64,000 nt of DNA from Oscillospiraceae bacterium (lineage in GTDB: Bacteria; Bacillota_A; Clostridia; Oscillospirales; Ruminococcaceae), in assembly GCA_017829075.1 (NCBI GenBank), contig JAGAJA010000061.1:62001-126000 (forward strand). The letters run 5' to 3'. The notes below the pieces were generated by a model. It saw nothing but the letters and a program-made list of their open reading frames with translations. It searched no databases and had not been told where the DNA came from. Shown here one piece after another: positions 35,257 through 45,000 of this stretch. The translations under genes were made by a program, and so were the position numbers. How positions within the stretch are numbered: position 1 is the first letter of the stretch; the number at the start of each line of letters is the position of its first letter.

Positions 35257-36490
35257 TCTTGCTCCAGTATTCCTTTGCGGAGCGTTCCAGCTTGTTTTCG
35301 CCGTATTCATAGTAGACCTTGTTCTTTATTGCGTCCGGAAGATACTGCTGCTTTACCCAGTGATCCGGGTAATCATGCGGATACAGGTAATTCTGACCCT
35401 TTACCGCTGCGCCCTCTCCGTCGCAGTGTACATTCTGAAGCTGACGCGGGAAATCGTATACTTCCCCGTTCTGCACATCGGCTATCGCGGCATTTATCGC
35501 CTTATATGCGCTGTTGGACTTCGGAGATGTCGCAAGAAGAATTACCGCTTCTCCTAGAGGTATTCTCGCCTCCGGCAGACCTAGCTGCATTGCACTGTCA
35601 ACGCACGCTTTGACGATCGGAACCGCCTGCGGATAAGCAAGACCAATGTCCTCGCTGGCAATAACCAAAAGCCGCCGGGAAAGCGATATAATGTCCCCGG
35701 CTTCCATAAGTCTTGCCGCATAATGAAGCGCAGCGTTCTCGTCTGAACCGCGGATAGATTTCTGGAGTGCGGAAAGCAGGTCGTAATGCTGGTCGCCGTC
35801 CCTGTCGTAGCGCATATTGCTGCGCTGGGTGAGTTCCTTCGCAAGCTCCGGAGTAATTCTGCCGTCATTGCAGGTCAGCGCGCATAACTCCACTGTGTTC
35901 AGCGACTTTCGTACATCTCCCCCGCAGCCGTGGCAGATATACTTCACTGCCTCATCGTCAAGGATATATTCTACCCCGGTTTCCTCCGTCATGCAGGCAA
36001 AGCCGCGGCGAACTGCTTTTTCAAGCTCTGCGGGCTGAACCGGCTTGAACTCAAATACTGTGCTTCGGGACAGAATTGCGTTGTAAACATAGAAATACGG
36101 ATTTTCCGTTGTGGAGGCTATCAGCGTTATACTTCCGTCCTCAATATATTCCAGCAGGCTCTGCTGCTGCTTTTTGTTGAGGTACTGTATCTCATCAAGG
36201 TACAGCAGTATCCCGTTAGTACCCAAAAAGGTGTCAACCTCGGAAACTATGCTTTTGATGTCACCGGTTGAGGCTGAAGTTCCGTTCAGCTTGTGAAGCC
36301 GCATATTTGCTGAATTTGCAATGATCCGTGCAACTGTGGTCTTACCCACACCGGACGGGCCGTAGAAAATCATGTTCGGAATGCGTCCGCTCTCGATTAT
36401 TTTTGAGAGCGGGCGGTTTTTTCCTATCAGATGTGACTGCCCCACCACATCTGATAGTGCAGCGGGGCGTATTTTGTCAGCTAAAGGCAT
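35246..36490 (-). CDS. rarA: Replication-associated recombination protein A (AAA+ ATPase)
   Basis: RarA/MgsA is a clamp-loader-like AAA+ ATPase acting at stalled replication forks. The 414-residue protein has Walker A GPSGVGKTT, Walker B LLYLDEIQYLNKKQQ, sensor 1 ASTTENP and the arginine finger region SRSTVFEF, then the C-terminal tetramerisation domain with NAALHYAARLMEAGD and YLYPHDYPDHWVKQQYLP. It starts 1 bp after the PRPP synthase stop, so both are co-transcribed on the minus strand. Confidence 0.95.
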   Translation of the reverse strand: MPLADKIRPAALSDVVGQSHLIGKNRPLSKIIESGRIPNMIFYGPSGVGKTTVARIIANSANMRLHKLNGTSASTGDIKSIVSEVDTFLGTNGILLYLDEIQYLNKKQQQSLLEYIEDGSITLIASTTENPYFYVYNAILSRSTVFEFKPVQPAELEKAVRRGFACMTEETGVEYILDDEAVKYICHGCGGDVRKSLNTVELCALTCNDGRITPELAKELTQRSNMRYDRDGDQHYDLLSALQKSIRGSDENAALHYAARLMEAGDIISLSRRLLVIASEDIGLAYPQAVPIVKACVDSAMQLGLPEARIPLGEAVILLATSPKSNSAYKAINAAIADVQNGEVYDFPRQLQNVHCDGEGAAVKGQNYLYPHDYPDHWVKQQYLPDAIKNKVYYEYGENKLERSAKEYWSKIKK

Positions 36491-36491
36491 A

Positions 36492-37643
36492 TTACAGTCC
36501 TCTGTGTTCTCTGAGAAGCGCCTTGATCTTCTCGTGGGGGTCGATTACATTGCTGATAGAGGTGTCGTGATTGATCGAAGCAATGAAGTAAGCAAGGTAC
36601 TTTGAAACGTCAACCTCCTTGAACCACGGACGGGATATCAGCTCAGGTGTGCGGTAGGTGAGGTTAGTGCCGAACACGCCGTGGATAAGTCCCTTTTCGT
36701 AAGCCTCGTCGAACTTCTTAAGACCCTTTGTGAATATAGGATAAGTCGCATAGGCGAACATTCTCTTCGCCTTGCGGTCTTTCAGCTCCTTTGCGATATC
36801 CAGCATAGACTCGCCGGAGGAAATGATGTCGTCCGCAACGAAAACGTCCTTGCCCTCAACCGAAGCGCCAAGATATTCATGCGCAACGATCGGGTTGCGT
36901 CCGTCAATTATGGTGGAATAATCGCGGCGCTTGTAGAACATCCCCATATCTACCTCCATTACGGAAGCATAGAACATATTACGCTGGAGCGCGCCCTCGT
37001 CCGGGCTTACGACCATGAAGTGATCCTTGTCTATGATGAGGTCTGGGAAATCCTTGAACATAGCCTTGAGTACCTGATAAGACGGCATAACGTTGTCAAA
37101 TCCCATAAGCGGAACAGCGTTGCATACTCTGGGATCATGCGCGTCAACTGTTACCAGATTTGAAACGCCCATCCTCTGAAGCTCCTGCAATGCAACTGCG
37201 CAGTCGAGGGATTCGCGGTAGCTTCTTCTGTGCTGGCGGCCGCCGTAGAGAAGCGGCATGATAACATTGATACGGTGGGGCTTGCCGCTTGCCGCCTGAA
37301 TAATACGCATCAGATCCATATAATGGTCGTCCGGGGACATACAGTTTTCCTGATCAAAAAGCTGATATTTGCAGCTATAATTTCCTACGTCAACCAGAAT
37401 AAACAGATCCTTGCCTCTTACAGTGCTTTTGATAAGTCCCTTTGCGTCGCCGGACTGGAAGCGCGGACACTGGCACTCGATCATATAATCATCGTGCGGC
37501 ATTCCGTTACGGTCAGCCCATCTTTCAAGGTAGCTGTTGATTTTTGCGCCAAGCTCCTGAGTTCCGTTCATGCAGATAAGACCCAGAGGAGCCACCGCCT
37601 GATAATTCTGGTATAAAACCTCGGTATTCTTTACAGTTGTCAT
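36492..37643 (-). CDS. prs: Ribose-phosphate pyrophosphokinase (long clostridial form)
   Basis: The enzyme makes PRPP for nucleotide, histidine and tryptophan synthesis. The 383-residue protein is longer than the usual 315 and diverges from E. coli Prs. It matches the separate clostridial PRPP synthetase group. The PRPP-binding loop appears as VFVADDIISSGESMLDIA, the catalytic flexible loop region as PLLYGGRQHRRSYRE, and the metal-binding His in TVDAHDPRV. The ATG at 37643 is preferred because GGGAAG lies 9 nt upstream; an ATG 18 nt earlier has none. Confidence 0.88.
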   Translation of the reverse strand: MTTVKNTEVLYQNYQAVAPLGLICMNGTQELGAKINSYLERWADRNGMPHDDYMIECQCPRFQSGDAKGLIKSTVRGKDLFILVDVGNYSCKYQLFDQENCMSPDDHYMDLMRIIQAASGKPHRINVIMPLLYGGRQHRRSYRESLDCAVALQELQRMGVSNLVTVDAHDPRVCNAVPLMGFDNVMPSYQVLKAMFKDFPDLIIDKDHFMVVSPDEGALQRNMFYASVMEVDMGMFYKRRDYSTIIDGRNPIVAHEYLGASVEGKDVFVADDIISSGESMLDIAKELKDRKAKRMFAYATYPIFTKGLKKFDEAYEKGLIHGVFGTNLTYRTPELISRPWFKEVDVSKYLAYFIASINHDTSISNVIDPHEKIKALLREHRGL

Positions 37644-37692
37644 TGTTTCTTCTTCCCTCATCTTTTTCTGAATATTTTTTCAAAAGACAGCA

Positions 37693-37729
37693 TTTTATCT
37701 CCCCTGCCCTGCGGACAAGGGAGATAAAT
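37693..37729. other. Inverted repeat between glyA and prs
   Basis: TTTATCTCCCC (37693-37703) pairs with GGGAGATAAA (37720-37729) around an inner GCCCTGCGG-type loop. No T-run follows on the minus strand, so it is a weak terminator, an RNA-stability hairpin or an attenuator between glyA and prs. Confidence 0.5.
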
Positions 37730-37734
37730 GTTTA

Positions 37735-38988
37735 TTACTCGTAAAGCGGATACTTTGCGCAGATCTCGTTTACCATTGTGCGCACTTTTTCCTTGTTGCT
37801 CTCGAAATCCTTGGCGGTAAGGTAGATGCACTCGCCGATAACGCGCATATCGTCTTCTTTAAGACCTCTTGTGGTGACTGCGGGTGTTCCTATTCTTACT
37901 CCGGAAGTGAATGCAGGCTTCTGCGGGTCGTTCGGGATAGCGTTCTTGTTTACTGTGATATAGCACTCGTCAAGGTTGGTTTCAAGCTCCTTGCCGGTGA
38001 TATTGAACGGGCGGAGATCAACAAGCATCAGATGATTGTCAGTGCCGCCGGAAACAAGCTGGAATCCCTTTTCAAGCAGTGTGTCAGCAAGAACCTTTGC
38101 ATTCTTCACGATCTGCTCGCCGTAAGCCTTGAATTCAGGCTTGAGAGCTTCGCCGAAGCAGACTGCCTTTGCCGCGATGACGTGCATGAGCGGGCCACCC
38201 TGTGTGCCGGGGAAAATAGCGGAGTTTATCTTCTTTGCAAGATATTCATTGTTTGTGAGGATAAGACCGCCGCGAGGGCCGCGAAGAGTCTTGTGCGTGG
38301 TCGTAGTTACGATATCCGCATAGGGAACGGGGCTCATGTGCTGACCTGCCGCAACAAGACCTGCAATATGAGCCATATCTACCATGAGATACGCTCCGAC
38401 TGCTCTTGCGATTTCAGAGAGCTTCACAAAGTCGATCGCTCTGGGATAAGCAGAAGCACCTGCAACGATAAGCTTGGGCTTGCACTTGTTTGCCTGCTTG
38501 TAAAGATCCTCGTAGTCAATAAATCCGTCATCGTTAGTTCCGTAGGAAACGAAGTTAAAATACTTTCCGGAGATGTTTACCGGAGAACCATGCGTGAGGT
38601 GTCCACCGTGCGCCAGCGACATACCCATAACTGTGTCGCCGGGCTGAAGCAAAGCAACGTATACGGCGGTATTAGCCTGTGCGCCGGAATGTGCCTGAAC
38701 GTTTGCGAACTTTGCGCCGAACAGCTTCTTTGCACGCTCTATCGCGATGTTCTCAACAATATCCACGTCCTCGCAGCCGCCGTAGTAACGCTTTCCGGGA
38801 TAACCCTCGGCGTATTTGTTGGTGAGAACGCTGCCCATTGCAGCCATTACCGCCGGAGAAACGATGTTCTCGCTGGCGATAAGCTCCAGATTGCGCTTCT
38901 GGCGCTTGAGTTCAAGCCCCATTGCGTCAGCAACTTCACTGTCGTACTTATTCAGAAAACCGATAGTATCTACAATATCGTTGTACAT
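37735..38988 (-). CDS. glyA: Serine hydroxymethyltransferase
   Basis: GlyA interconverts serine and glycine and loads one-carbon units on tetrahydrofolate. The 417-residue PLP enzyme has [30 protein letters not shown], and the PLP-lysine motif [17 protein letters not shown]. The ATG at 38988 follows GAAAGGAG; the longer in-frame start at 39048 would include the promoter and is rejected. It has its own promoter and probably runs on into prs and rarA. Confidence 0.98.
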   Translation of the reverse strand: MYNDIVDTIGFLNKYDSEVADAMGLELKRQKRNLELIASENIVSPAVMAAMGSVLTNKYAEGYPGKRYYGGCEDVDIVENIAIERAKKLFGAKFANVQAHSGAQANTAVYVALLQPGDTVMGMSLAHGGHLTHGSPVNISGKYFNFVSYGTNDDGFIDYEDLYKQANKCKPKLIVAGASAYPRAIDFVKLSEIARAVGAYLMVDMAHIAGLVAAGQHMSPVPYADIVTTTTHKTLRGPRGGLILTNNEYLAKKINSAIFPGTQGGPLMHVIAAKAVCFGEALKPEFKAYGEQIVKNAKVLADTLLEKGFQLVSGGTDNHLMLVDLRPFNITGKELETNLDECYITVNKNAIPNDPQKPAFTSGVRIGTPAVTTRGLKEDDMRVIGECIYLTAKDFESNKEKVRTMVNEICAKYPLYE

Positions 38989-39019
38989 TTTAATTGCTCC
39001 TTTCAAAATCCTTGATTTA

Positions 39020-39048
39020 ATTATAACCTGAATTTTATACAATTGCAA
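39020..39048 (-). promoter_or_regulatory. Sigma-A promoter of glyA
   Basis: On the minus strand TTGCAA (39043-39048), 17 nt, TATAAT (39020-39025), about 30 nt before the glyA ATG. Confidence 0.8.
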
Positions 39049-39109
39049 CCACTTTTCGTCATTTCAATGTTATAGCCATGAAACGACCGCGTTGTGGATT
39101 TTTTTTAGT

Positions 39110-39143
39110 GAAAAAGCCTTAAGCCGTGTATTGCGCACGGCTT
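39110..39143 (-). terminator. Terminator of the leucine operon
   Basis: On the minus strand AAGCCGTG and CACGGCTT form an 8-bp stem with a 7-nt loop, then AAGGCTTTTTC, just after the leuB stop. Confidence 0.75.
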
Positions 39144-39154
39144 TCAGGTATTTA

Positions 39155-40237
39155 TCAGATGTATTCCGCGATCTTGCTTCCCATTTCAGAGCAGGAAAGC
39201 AGTGTCATGCCCTCGGACATGATATCCCCTGTTCTGAAACCGACCTTAATCGTCTGACGGACTGCGTTCTCAACAGCGTCAGCCTCGTCGTTCATGTCAA
39301 AGGAATAGCGCAGCATCATTGCCGCAGAGAGGATCGTTGCAATCGGGTTAGCCTTGTTCTGACCTGCAATATCAGGCGCAGAGCCGCCGGAGGGTTCATA
39401 CAGACCGAACTTTGTTTCGTTCATGCTCGCGGAAGGCAGCATACCGATAGAACCGGTGATCATTGAAGCCTCGTCCGACAGGATATCACCGAACATATTT
39501 TCAGTCACCATTACGTCAAACTGCGCGGGATCCTTTACAAGCTGCATTGCGGAGTTATCCACCAGCATATGCTCCAGAGTTACCTCAGGATAGTCCTTTG
39601 CGACCTCCTCAACTACCTTTCTCCACAGTCTGGAGCTGTCGAGAACGTTAGCCTTATCAACGCTGGTTACCTTTTTGCGGCGCTTCATGGCAACGTCAAA
39701 TGCCTTGACAGCAATGCGGCGGATCTCCTTTTCATCGTATTTCAGAGTATCTACTGCGGTCATGACGCCGTTTACCTCCTCGGTATGACGCACGCCGAAG
39801 TACAGACCGCCGGTAAGCTCACGCATGATCAGCATGTCAAAGCCCTTGTCGCTGATTTCCTTTTTCAGCGGACACGCGCTGGAAAGCTCGCTGAACAGCA
39901 GGCAGGGACGCAGGTTTGCGAACAAACCAAGCGACTTGCGGATCTTCAGCAGACCAGCCTCCGGTCTGAGGTTTGCAGGAAGCTTGTACCACGGGGATTT
40001 TGTAGTATCTCCGCCGATAGAACCCATGAGAACCGCATCGGAAGCCTTGCAGCGCTCGATGGTTTCATCGGTGAGCGGAACTCCGTTTGCATCAATGGAA
40101 CAGCCGCCCATCAGAAGCTGCTCATAGTTGAATTTGTGACCGTACTTTGCGGCGACCTTATCCAGCACTTTCATTGCCTCGGTGACAATTTCCGGGCCGA
40201 TTCCGTCGCCCTTGATGACTGCGATATTCTTTTCCAT
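39155..40237 (-). CDS. leuB: 3-isopropylmalate dehydrogenase
   Basis: LeuB oxidises and decarboxylates 3-isopropylmalate with NAD in leucine synthesis. The 360-residue enzyme starts [14 protein letters not shown], has [16 protein letters not shown] (substrate Arg residues), [11 protein letters not shown] (typical of IPMDH), and the metal/NAD region [23 protein letters not shown] followed by [18 protein letters not shown]. It is the last gene of leuC-leuD-GNAT-leuB. Confidence 0.97.
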   Translation of the reverse strand: MEKNIAVIKGDGIGPEIVTEAMKVLDKVAAKYGHKFNYEQLLMGGCSIDANGVPLTDETIERCKASDAVLMGSIGGDTTKSPWYKLPANLRPEAGLLKIRKSLGLFANLRPCLLFSELSSACPLKKEISDKGFDMLIMRELTGGLYFGVRHTEEVNGVMTAVDTLKYDEKEIRRIAVKAFDVAMKRRKKVTSVDKANVLDSSRLWRKVVEEVAKDYPEVTLEHMLVDNSAMQLVKDPAQFDVMVTENMFGDILSDEASMITGSIGMLPSASMNETKFGLYEPSGGSAPDIAGQNKANPIATILSAAMMLRYSFDMNDEADAVENAVRQTIKVGFRTGDIMSEGMTLLSCSEMGSKIAEYI

Positions 40238-40254
40238 TATAAGAATAACCTCTC

Positions 40255-40713
40255 TTAATAAATGTCGATTTTCATGCGCAGCTCCTCGCCCGGTTTTCCG
40301 TTATGAGAAGCACGCTGCTTTCCGTCCGGCTGGAACCCGAAGTCTGAGAAAAAGCTCATTGCCTCGGAGTTGTTTTCGTTCACCCATAGAAAAGCAGTTT
40401 TTATTTTCAGGGAGCGCATATTCCTGAGAGAATGCGACAGCAGCTTTCTGCCAAGACCTATCCGTCGGAGATCCTTGTCAATACAGATCACCTCTATCTC
40501 GCAGCCGTCCGGTATCATGGAGCTTTTGCACACGCAGACCCCCTTTGCCTCTTTGTCAACGGTGACAACAGCGGTGGCGAGCGCCTGTTTCATGCAGTCT
40601 TGGAAATAGTATGTATCCAGATGTGACGTATATCCGCCGGCAGCGGCGATTTCTGCCAGAATCGCCGGTGATAGCTGCGAGGTTCGCTGAACGTTCTGAA
40701 TATTGATTATCAC
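40255..40713 (-). CDS. GNAT-family N-acetyltransferase within the leucine operon
   Basis: A 152-residue GNAT protein with motif [21 protein letters not shown] and motif [19 protein letters not shown]. It lies between leuD (22 bp) and leuB (17 bp) on the same strand, so it is in the operon. The sequence before motif A ([14 protein letters not shown]) is a typical GNAT beta hairpin. The substrate is unknown; the insertion of an acetyltransferase in an amino-acid operon repeats what is seen in the arginine operon, but the two proteins are not close relatives. Confidence 0.85.
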   Translation of the reverse strand: MIINIQNVQRTSQLSPAILAEIAAAGGYTSHLDTYYFQDCMKQALATAVVTVDKEAKGVCVCKSSMIPDGCEIEVICIDKDLRRIGLGRKLLSHSLRNMRSLKIKTAFLWVNENNSEAMSFFSDFGFQPDGKQRASHNGKPGEELRMKIDIY

Positions 40714-40735
40714 AGAACCGCCCCCTCGGTTACGA

Positions 40736-41218
40736 TCAGCCCTTGAGCGACTTTAACAGTCCGCCCTTGTTGATGATGTCCTTGATGAAATCCGGGAAAG
40801 GCTGCGCCTGATAGGTCTTTCCCTTTGTCACATTCGTGATTATGCCTGTGTCGAAGTCGATATCGACCTCGTTACCGGCGTCAATATCCTTTGCAGCCGC
40901 GTCACATTCCAGAATAGGAAGTCCGATATTGATTGCGTTGCGGTAGAAGATCCTCGCAAAGGTCGAAGCTATAACGCAGGCAATTCCGCTCTCCTTGATT
41001 GCGATAGGAGCGTGCTCGCGGGAGCTTCCGCAGCCAAAATTCATGTTTGCAACCATGATATCTCCGGGCTTTACCTTGTTCACGAAATCCTTGTCGATAT
41101 CCTCCATGCAGTGGGAAGCAAGCTCCTTGTGATCCGCAGTGTTGAGGTATCTTGCGGGGATTATTACGTCTGTATCTACGTTATCTCCGTACTTATGTAC
41201 GATGCCGTGTGCTTTCAT
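40736..41218 (-). CDS. leuD: 3-isopropylmalate dehydratase small subunit
   Basis: LeuD is the swivelling small subunit that completes the active site of isopropylmalate isomerase with LeuC. The 160-residue protein is the short archaeal/clostridial type, with [27 protein letters not shown] and [10 protein letters not shown]. It starts 12 bp after leuC. Confidence 0.96.
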   Translation of the reverse strand: MKAHGIVHKYGDNVDTDVIIPARYLNTADHKELASHCMEDIDKDFVNKVKPGDIMVANMNFGCGSSREHAPIAIKESGIACVIASTFARIFYRNAINIGLPILECDAAAKDIDAGNEVDIDFDTGIITNVTKGKTYQAQPFPDFIKDIINKGGLLKSLKG

Positions 41219-41230
41219 TGTGTATCCTCC

Positions 41231-42487
41231 TTAGTCCTGAACGTCCGAGATATAGCCTGTCAGCGCGCTTGCAGCAGCGATCGCCGGGCTTGCAAGATAG
41301 ATCTCGGAGGTGGTGTCGCCCATTCTTCCGACAAAATTGCGGTTGGTTGTGGAAACCGCCCGCTCTCCGGGAGCGAGAATTCCCATGTGACCGCCGAGGC
41401 ATGGACCGCAGGTAGGTGCGGAAACGACCATTCCGGCTTCAACGAATATTTCAAGCAGTCCGTTTCTCAGTGCGTCGAGATAGATCTGCTGAGTTGCGGG
41501 GATAACGATAGCGCGGACGCCCTTTGCAACTTTCTTGCCCTTTACAACCTTGGCTGCGGTTTCAAGGTCGGAATAACGTCCATTAGTGCAGGAGCCGATG
41601 ACTACCTGATCAATCTTGATCTTGCCGACCTCGTCGATGGTCTTGGTGTTCTCCGGCAGATGCGGGAATGCTACTGTGGGACGTATCGTGGAAAGATCAA
41701 TGTCTATAACGCGGTTGTAATGCGCGTCGGGATCGGCTTTCATGACCTCGAATTTGCGGTCAGTCCTGCCCTTTACATAATCAAGAGTAACCTCGTCAAC
41801 CTCGAAAATGCCGTTCTTTGCGCCGGCTTCGATAGCCATGTTAGCCATGCAGAGCCTGTCGTCCATGGAAAGGCTCTTAAGTCCCTCGCCGGTGAACTCC
41901 ATTGACTGGTAGAGTGCGCCGTCAACGCCGATCATGCCGATGATGTGCAGGATAACGTCCTTGCCGGAAACCCACTTGCCAAGCTTTCCGGTGAGATTGA
42001 ACTTGATAGCGGAGGGTACCTTGAACCACGCTTCTCCGGTAGCCATTCCGGCAGCCATATCGGTGGATCCTACTCCAGTAGAGAATGCTCCGAGCGCACC
42101 GTAGGTGCAGGTGTGGCTGTCCGCGCCGATAACGCAGTCAGACGGAACAACAAGACCCTTTTCCGGAAGGAGCGCGTGCTCTATGCCCACCGTTCCAACG
42201 TCGTAGTAGTTTACTATATCATACTTATCTGCGAAATTACGGCACTGCTGGCACTGCTTTGCCGCCTTGATGTCCTTGTTCGGGGTGAAGTGATCCATTA
42301 CAAGGGAAATCTTTGTGCGGTCAAAAACGCTGTCAAAGCCGTTCTTCTGAAATTCGTTGATCGCCACCGGGCTGGTGATATCGTTTCCGAGAACCATATC
42401 AAGCTTAGCCCTTATGAGCTGTCCCTCAACAACACTGTCAAGACCTGCGTGCTTTGCAAGGATCTTCTGTGTCATCGTCATACCCAT
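41231..42487 (-). CDS. leuC: 3-isopropylmalate dehydratase large subunit
   Basis: LeuC carries the [4Fe-4S] cluster that isomerises 2- to 3-isopropylmalate. The 418-residue protein is the homoaconitase/LeuC form of archaea and Clostridia. It has [30 protein letters not shown] with one cluster Cys, and [15 protein letters not shown] with two more. The ATG at 42487 has AGGAGG 11 nt upstream; a start at 42529 would put the promoter-proximal leader in the protein and is rejected. No leuA is present, so the first step is encoded elsewhere. Confidence 0.96.
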   Translation of the reverse strand: MGMTMTQKILAKHAGLDSVVEGQLIRAKLDMVLGNDITSPVAINEFQKNGFDSVFDRTKISLVMDHFTPNKDIKAAKQCQQCRNFADKYDIVNYYDVGTVGIEHALLPEKGLVVPSDCVIGADSHTCTYGALGAFSTGVGSTDMAAGMATGEAWFKVPSAIKFNLTGKLGKWVSGKDVILHIIGMIGVDGALYQSMEFTGEGLKSLSMDDRLCMANMAIEAGAKNGIFEVDEVTLDYVKGRTDRKFEVMKADPDAHYNRVIDIDLSTIRPTVAFPHLPENTKTIDEVGKIKIDQVVIGSCTNGRYSDLETAAKVVKGKKVAKGVRAIVIPATQQIYLDALRNGLLEIFVEAGMVVSAPTCGPCLGGHMGILAPGERAVSTTNRNFVGRMGDTTSEIYLASPAIAAASALTGYISDVQD

Positions 42488-42556
42488 AGTCTTGTGTTCC
42501 TCCTGAGTTTTGATTAGCTGTACACACAATTTGCAGTATACATTGCTTTATCTTTT

Positions 42557-42585
42557 ATTATAGCACTTTTTTTTATCTGTGTAAA
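42557..42585 (-). promoter_or_regulatory. Sigma-A promoter of the leucine operon
   Basis: On the minus strand TTTACA (42580-42585), 17 nt, TATAAT (42557-42562). The leader to leuC is only about 65 nt, too short for a T-box, so leucine control, if any, is not by tRNA sensing here. Confidence 0.8.
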
Positions 42586-42648
42586 GGGCTTTTACACAAA
42601 ATTTCCTACTCGTCTTTTATGGAAGAATATGTAATCAGATGACCCCGG

Positions 42649-42677
42649 TTGACTTTTTCTCAAAAATGCGCTATAAT
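42649..42677 (+). promoter_or_regulatory. Sigma-A promoter of the aro operon
   Basis: TTGACT (42649-42654), 17 nt, TATAAT (42672-42677), divergent from the leucine promoter 64 nt away. Confidence 0.8.
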
Positions 42678-42713
42678 AAATGGGTATATTTATACAAAGA
42701 AAGGATAATTCCT

Positions 42714-43763
42714 ATGAATAAAGTTCATGTAAATGCCAGCCGAAGCTACGATATTCTGGTCGGCAGCGGACTTCTGGATAAAGCCGGAGAATACATATCG
42801 GAAGCTATAAAGTCCCGTCATGTGTGCGTTGTGACTGATGACAACGTTGACGGATTGTATTCCGAACGGCTGATTGCTTCGCTTGAGAAAAGCGGTTTCT
42901 CCGCTGAGAAATTCGTGTTCCCTCACGGGGAGGCGCAGAAGTGCCACAAGACCCTGTTAGCGCTGTACGATTTTCTTGCAGACAACAGCTTCACGCGTTC
43001 TGACGCGCTCATCGCACTCGGTGGCGGAGTTACCGGCGACTTGACCGGATTTGCGGCGGCAAGCTATATGCGGGGAATTGGCTTTGTTCAGGTTCCTACA
43101 ACCGTGCTTGCGCAGACAGACAGCTCAGTCGGCGGAAAGACGGCGGTTGACATCGCAGGAGGAAAAAATCTCGTTGGCGCGTTCTATCAGCCGCAGCTTG
43201 TTTTATGCGATACCGATACGCTTTCCACGCTCACTCCGGAATTTTTCGCGGACGGAATGGCGGAGGTAATAAAATACGGCATGATAAAGTCCAGAGAGCT
43301 TTTCGACCTGCTCTCTGAAAATGATATCAGGGAAAACCTTGAGGACATAATCACACGCTGCGTTTCTATCAAGGCTCAGGTAGTCGAGAATGACGAGAGA
43401 GATACCGGAGAACGCATGGTACTTAATTTCGGACATACCCTCGGTCATGCAATTGAGAAATACTACAACTACACCGGAATTTCCCACGGTTACGCGGTTG
43501 CCATTGGAATGAGCACCTTTACACACATTGCCGAAAGAAAAGGAATGTGCGAGGCAGGAATGTCAGAAAAGCTGGACGCGCTGCTGAAAAAGTGCCGCCT
43601 GCCGCTTACTACCGAGGCTCCGCTGGACGTTCTGTTCAAGTATTCTCTGGGCGACAAGAAGCGTGATTCCGCTGGAATTAACATAGTTCTCTGCCCGGAG
43701 ATCGGAAAAAGCGGCGGTTATCCCATGTCGATAGAAGAATATAAGGAATTCCTGAACAGCTAA
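42714..43763 (+). CDS. aroB: 3-dehydroquinate synthase
   Basis: AroB cyclises DAHP to 3-dehydroquinate, the second shikimate step, using NAD and a metal. The 349-residue protein has GGGVTGDLTGFAAASYMRG, QVPTTVLAQTDSSVGGKTAV, the metal-binding Glu in GMAEVIKYGMI and His residues in NFGHTLGHAIEK and ISHGYAVAIGM. The ATG at 42714 follows AAAGGA; the longer frame from 42639 would begin upstream of the promoter and is rejected. Confidence 0.97.
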   Translation: MNKVHVNASRSYDILVGSGLLDKAGEYISEAIKSRHVCVVTDDNVDGLYSERLIASLEKSGFSAEKFVFPHGEAQKCHKTLLALYDFLADNSFTRSDALIALGGGVTGDLTGFAAASYMRGIGFVQVPTTVLAQTDSSVGGKTAVDIAGGKNLVGAFYQPQLVLCDTDTLSTLTPEFFADGMAEVIKYGMIKSRELFDLLSENDIRENLEDIITRCVSIKAQVVENDERDTGERMVLNFGHTLGHAIEKYYNYTGISHGYAVAIGMSTFTHIAERKGMCEAGMSEKLDALLKKCRLPLTTEAPLDVLFKYSLGDKKRDSAGINIVLCPEIGKSGGYPMSIEEYKEFLNS

Positions 43764-43773
43764 GGAGATATAT

Positions 43774-45000
43774 ATGAACATAGTAATTACGCCAAAGCCG
43801 CTTTCCGGCAGGGTGGTCATTCCGCCGTCAAAGAGCATTTCCCACCGTGCGCTGATTTGCGCCGCTCTTTCAAAGGGAGAAAGCGAGATCGTCGGAGTTC
43901 TCCAGTGCGAGGATATTGACGCGACCACAGAAGCGCTGGTTGCGCTGGGAGCAGAAATTCGCACAGAAAACGGAATTACCTTTGTCAAGGGTATCGAAAA
44001 AGCGCCCGAATATGCAGAAATCAACTGCCGGGAATCCGGCTCCACTCTGCGTTTCCTTATCCCGGTCGCTGCTGCGCTGGGAGTGGAGGCGGTATTCACA
44101 GGCAGCGGAAAACTTCCAACACGCCCGATCACGCCATATCTTGAGGAATTTCCCAAGCACGGAGTAGAATTTGTTTCGGATATCTTCCCTTATCATATTA
44201 AAGGAAAGCTTTCCGCAGGGGTTTATCCGGTGACCGGGGATATTTCGTCACAGTTCATCACCGGACTTATGTTCGCAATGCCGCTTCTTGACGGAAGCAG
44301 CACCATTATGCTCACTTCCCCGCTCCAGTCCAAGCCTTACGCGGATATAACAGTCCACTGTATGCGGGCTTTCGGCATTGAAACGCTTGAGTTTAATGGA
44401 AATTACAGCATAAAAGGAATACAGAAATACATTCCGACAAAATTCACGGTTGAGGGCGACTGCTCTCAGGCGGCATTCTTCGCAGTTGCAAACGAGCTTG
44501 GAAGCGCAATTGAGATCGCAGGAATAAACCGTAACAGTGTGCAGGGCGACCGCGCGGTATTTGACATTATCGACAATACGATCAAGATAAACGGCAGCTA
44601 CTCAGGATTTGACATTGACGCTTCGGATATTCCTGACCTCGTGCCTATACTGACGGTTCTTGCCGCATTTGCCGAGGGAGATTCTCACATCAGAGGGTGC
44701 AGACGGCTTCGGATCAAGGAAAGCGACAGGCTTGTTTCGATTTCCACTGTTCTGAATTCGCTGGGCGCAGATGTAAGGGTCGTGAATGACGAACTGGAAA
44801 TCACAGGCGTTAAGGAGCTGTCCGGCGGCGTTTGCTCAAGCTTCAACGACCACAGGATAGCAATGTCGCTTGCAATCGCTTCTCAGCGCTGTACAGATAC
44901 GCTGACAATTACCGGCGCGGAATGCGTTGCAAAGAGCTATCCCACATTCTTTGAGGATTTCAGGGCGCTTGGAGGTGAGTACGATGTCGTCATTGTTTAA
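43774..45000 (+). CDS. aroA: 3-phosphoshikimate 1-carboxyvinyltransferase (EPSP synthase)
   Basis: AroA transfers enolpyruvyl from PEP to shikimate 3-phosphate and is the glyphosate target. The 408-residue protein has PPSKSISHRALICAAL, ESGSTLRFLIPVAAALG where the PEP loop in E. coli-type enzymes reads LGNAGTAMRPL, GKLPTRPITPY, and C-terminal CRRLRIKESDRL and NDHRIAMSLAIAS. The loop is unlike class I (LGNAGTA) and fits the divergent Gram-positive class. It is 10 bp after aroB and overlaps aroC by 17 bp. Confidence 0.96.
   Translation: MNIVITPKPLSGRVVIPPSKSISHRALICAALSKGESEIVGVLQCEDIDATTEALVALGAEIRTENGITFVKGIEKAPEYAEINCRESGSTLRFLIPVAAALGVEAVFTGSGKLPTRPITPYLEEFPKHGVEFVSDIFPYHIKGKLSAGVYPVTGDISSQFITGLMFAMPLLDGSSTIMLTSPLQSKPYADITVHCMRAFGIETLEFNGNYSIKGIQKYIPTKFTVEGDCSQAAFFAVANELGSAIEIAGINRNSVQGDRAVFDIIDNTIKINGSYSGFDIDASDIPDLVPILTVLAAFAEGDSHIRGCRRLRIKESDRLVSISTVLNSLGADVRVVNDELEITGVKELSGGVCSSFNDHRIAMSLAIASQRCTDTLTITGAECVAKSYPTFFEDFRALGGEYDVVIV

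Noticed and set aside
42488..42600. Possible T-box or leader peptide upstream of leuC.
   Set aside because: The leader is about 65 nt, with no T-box sequence, no run of Leu codons and no terminator.
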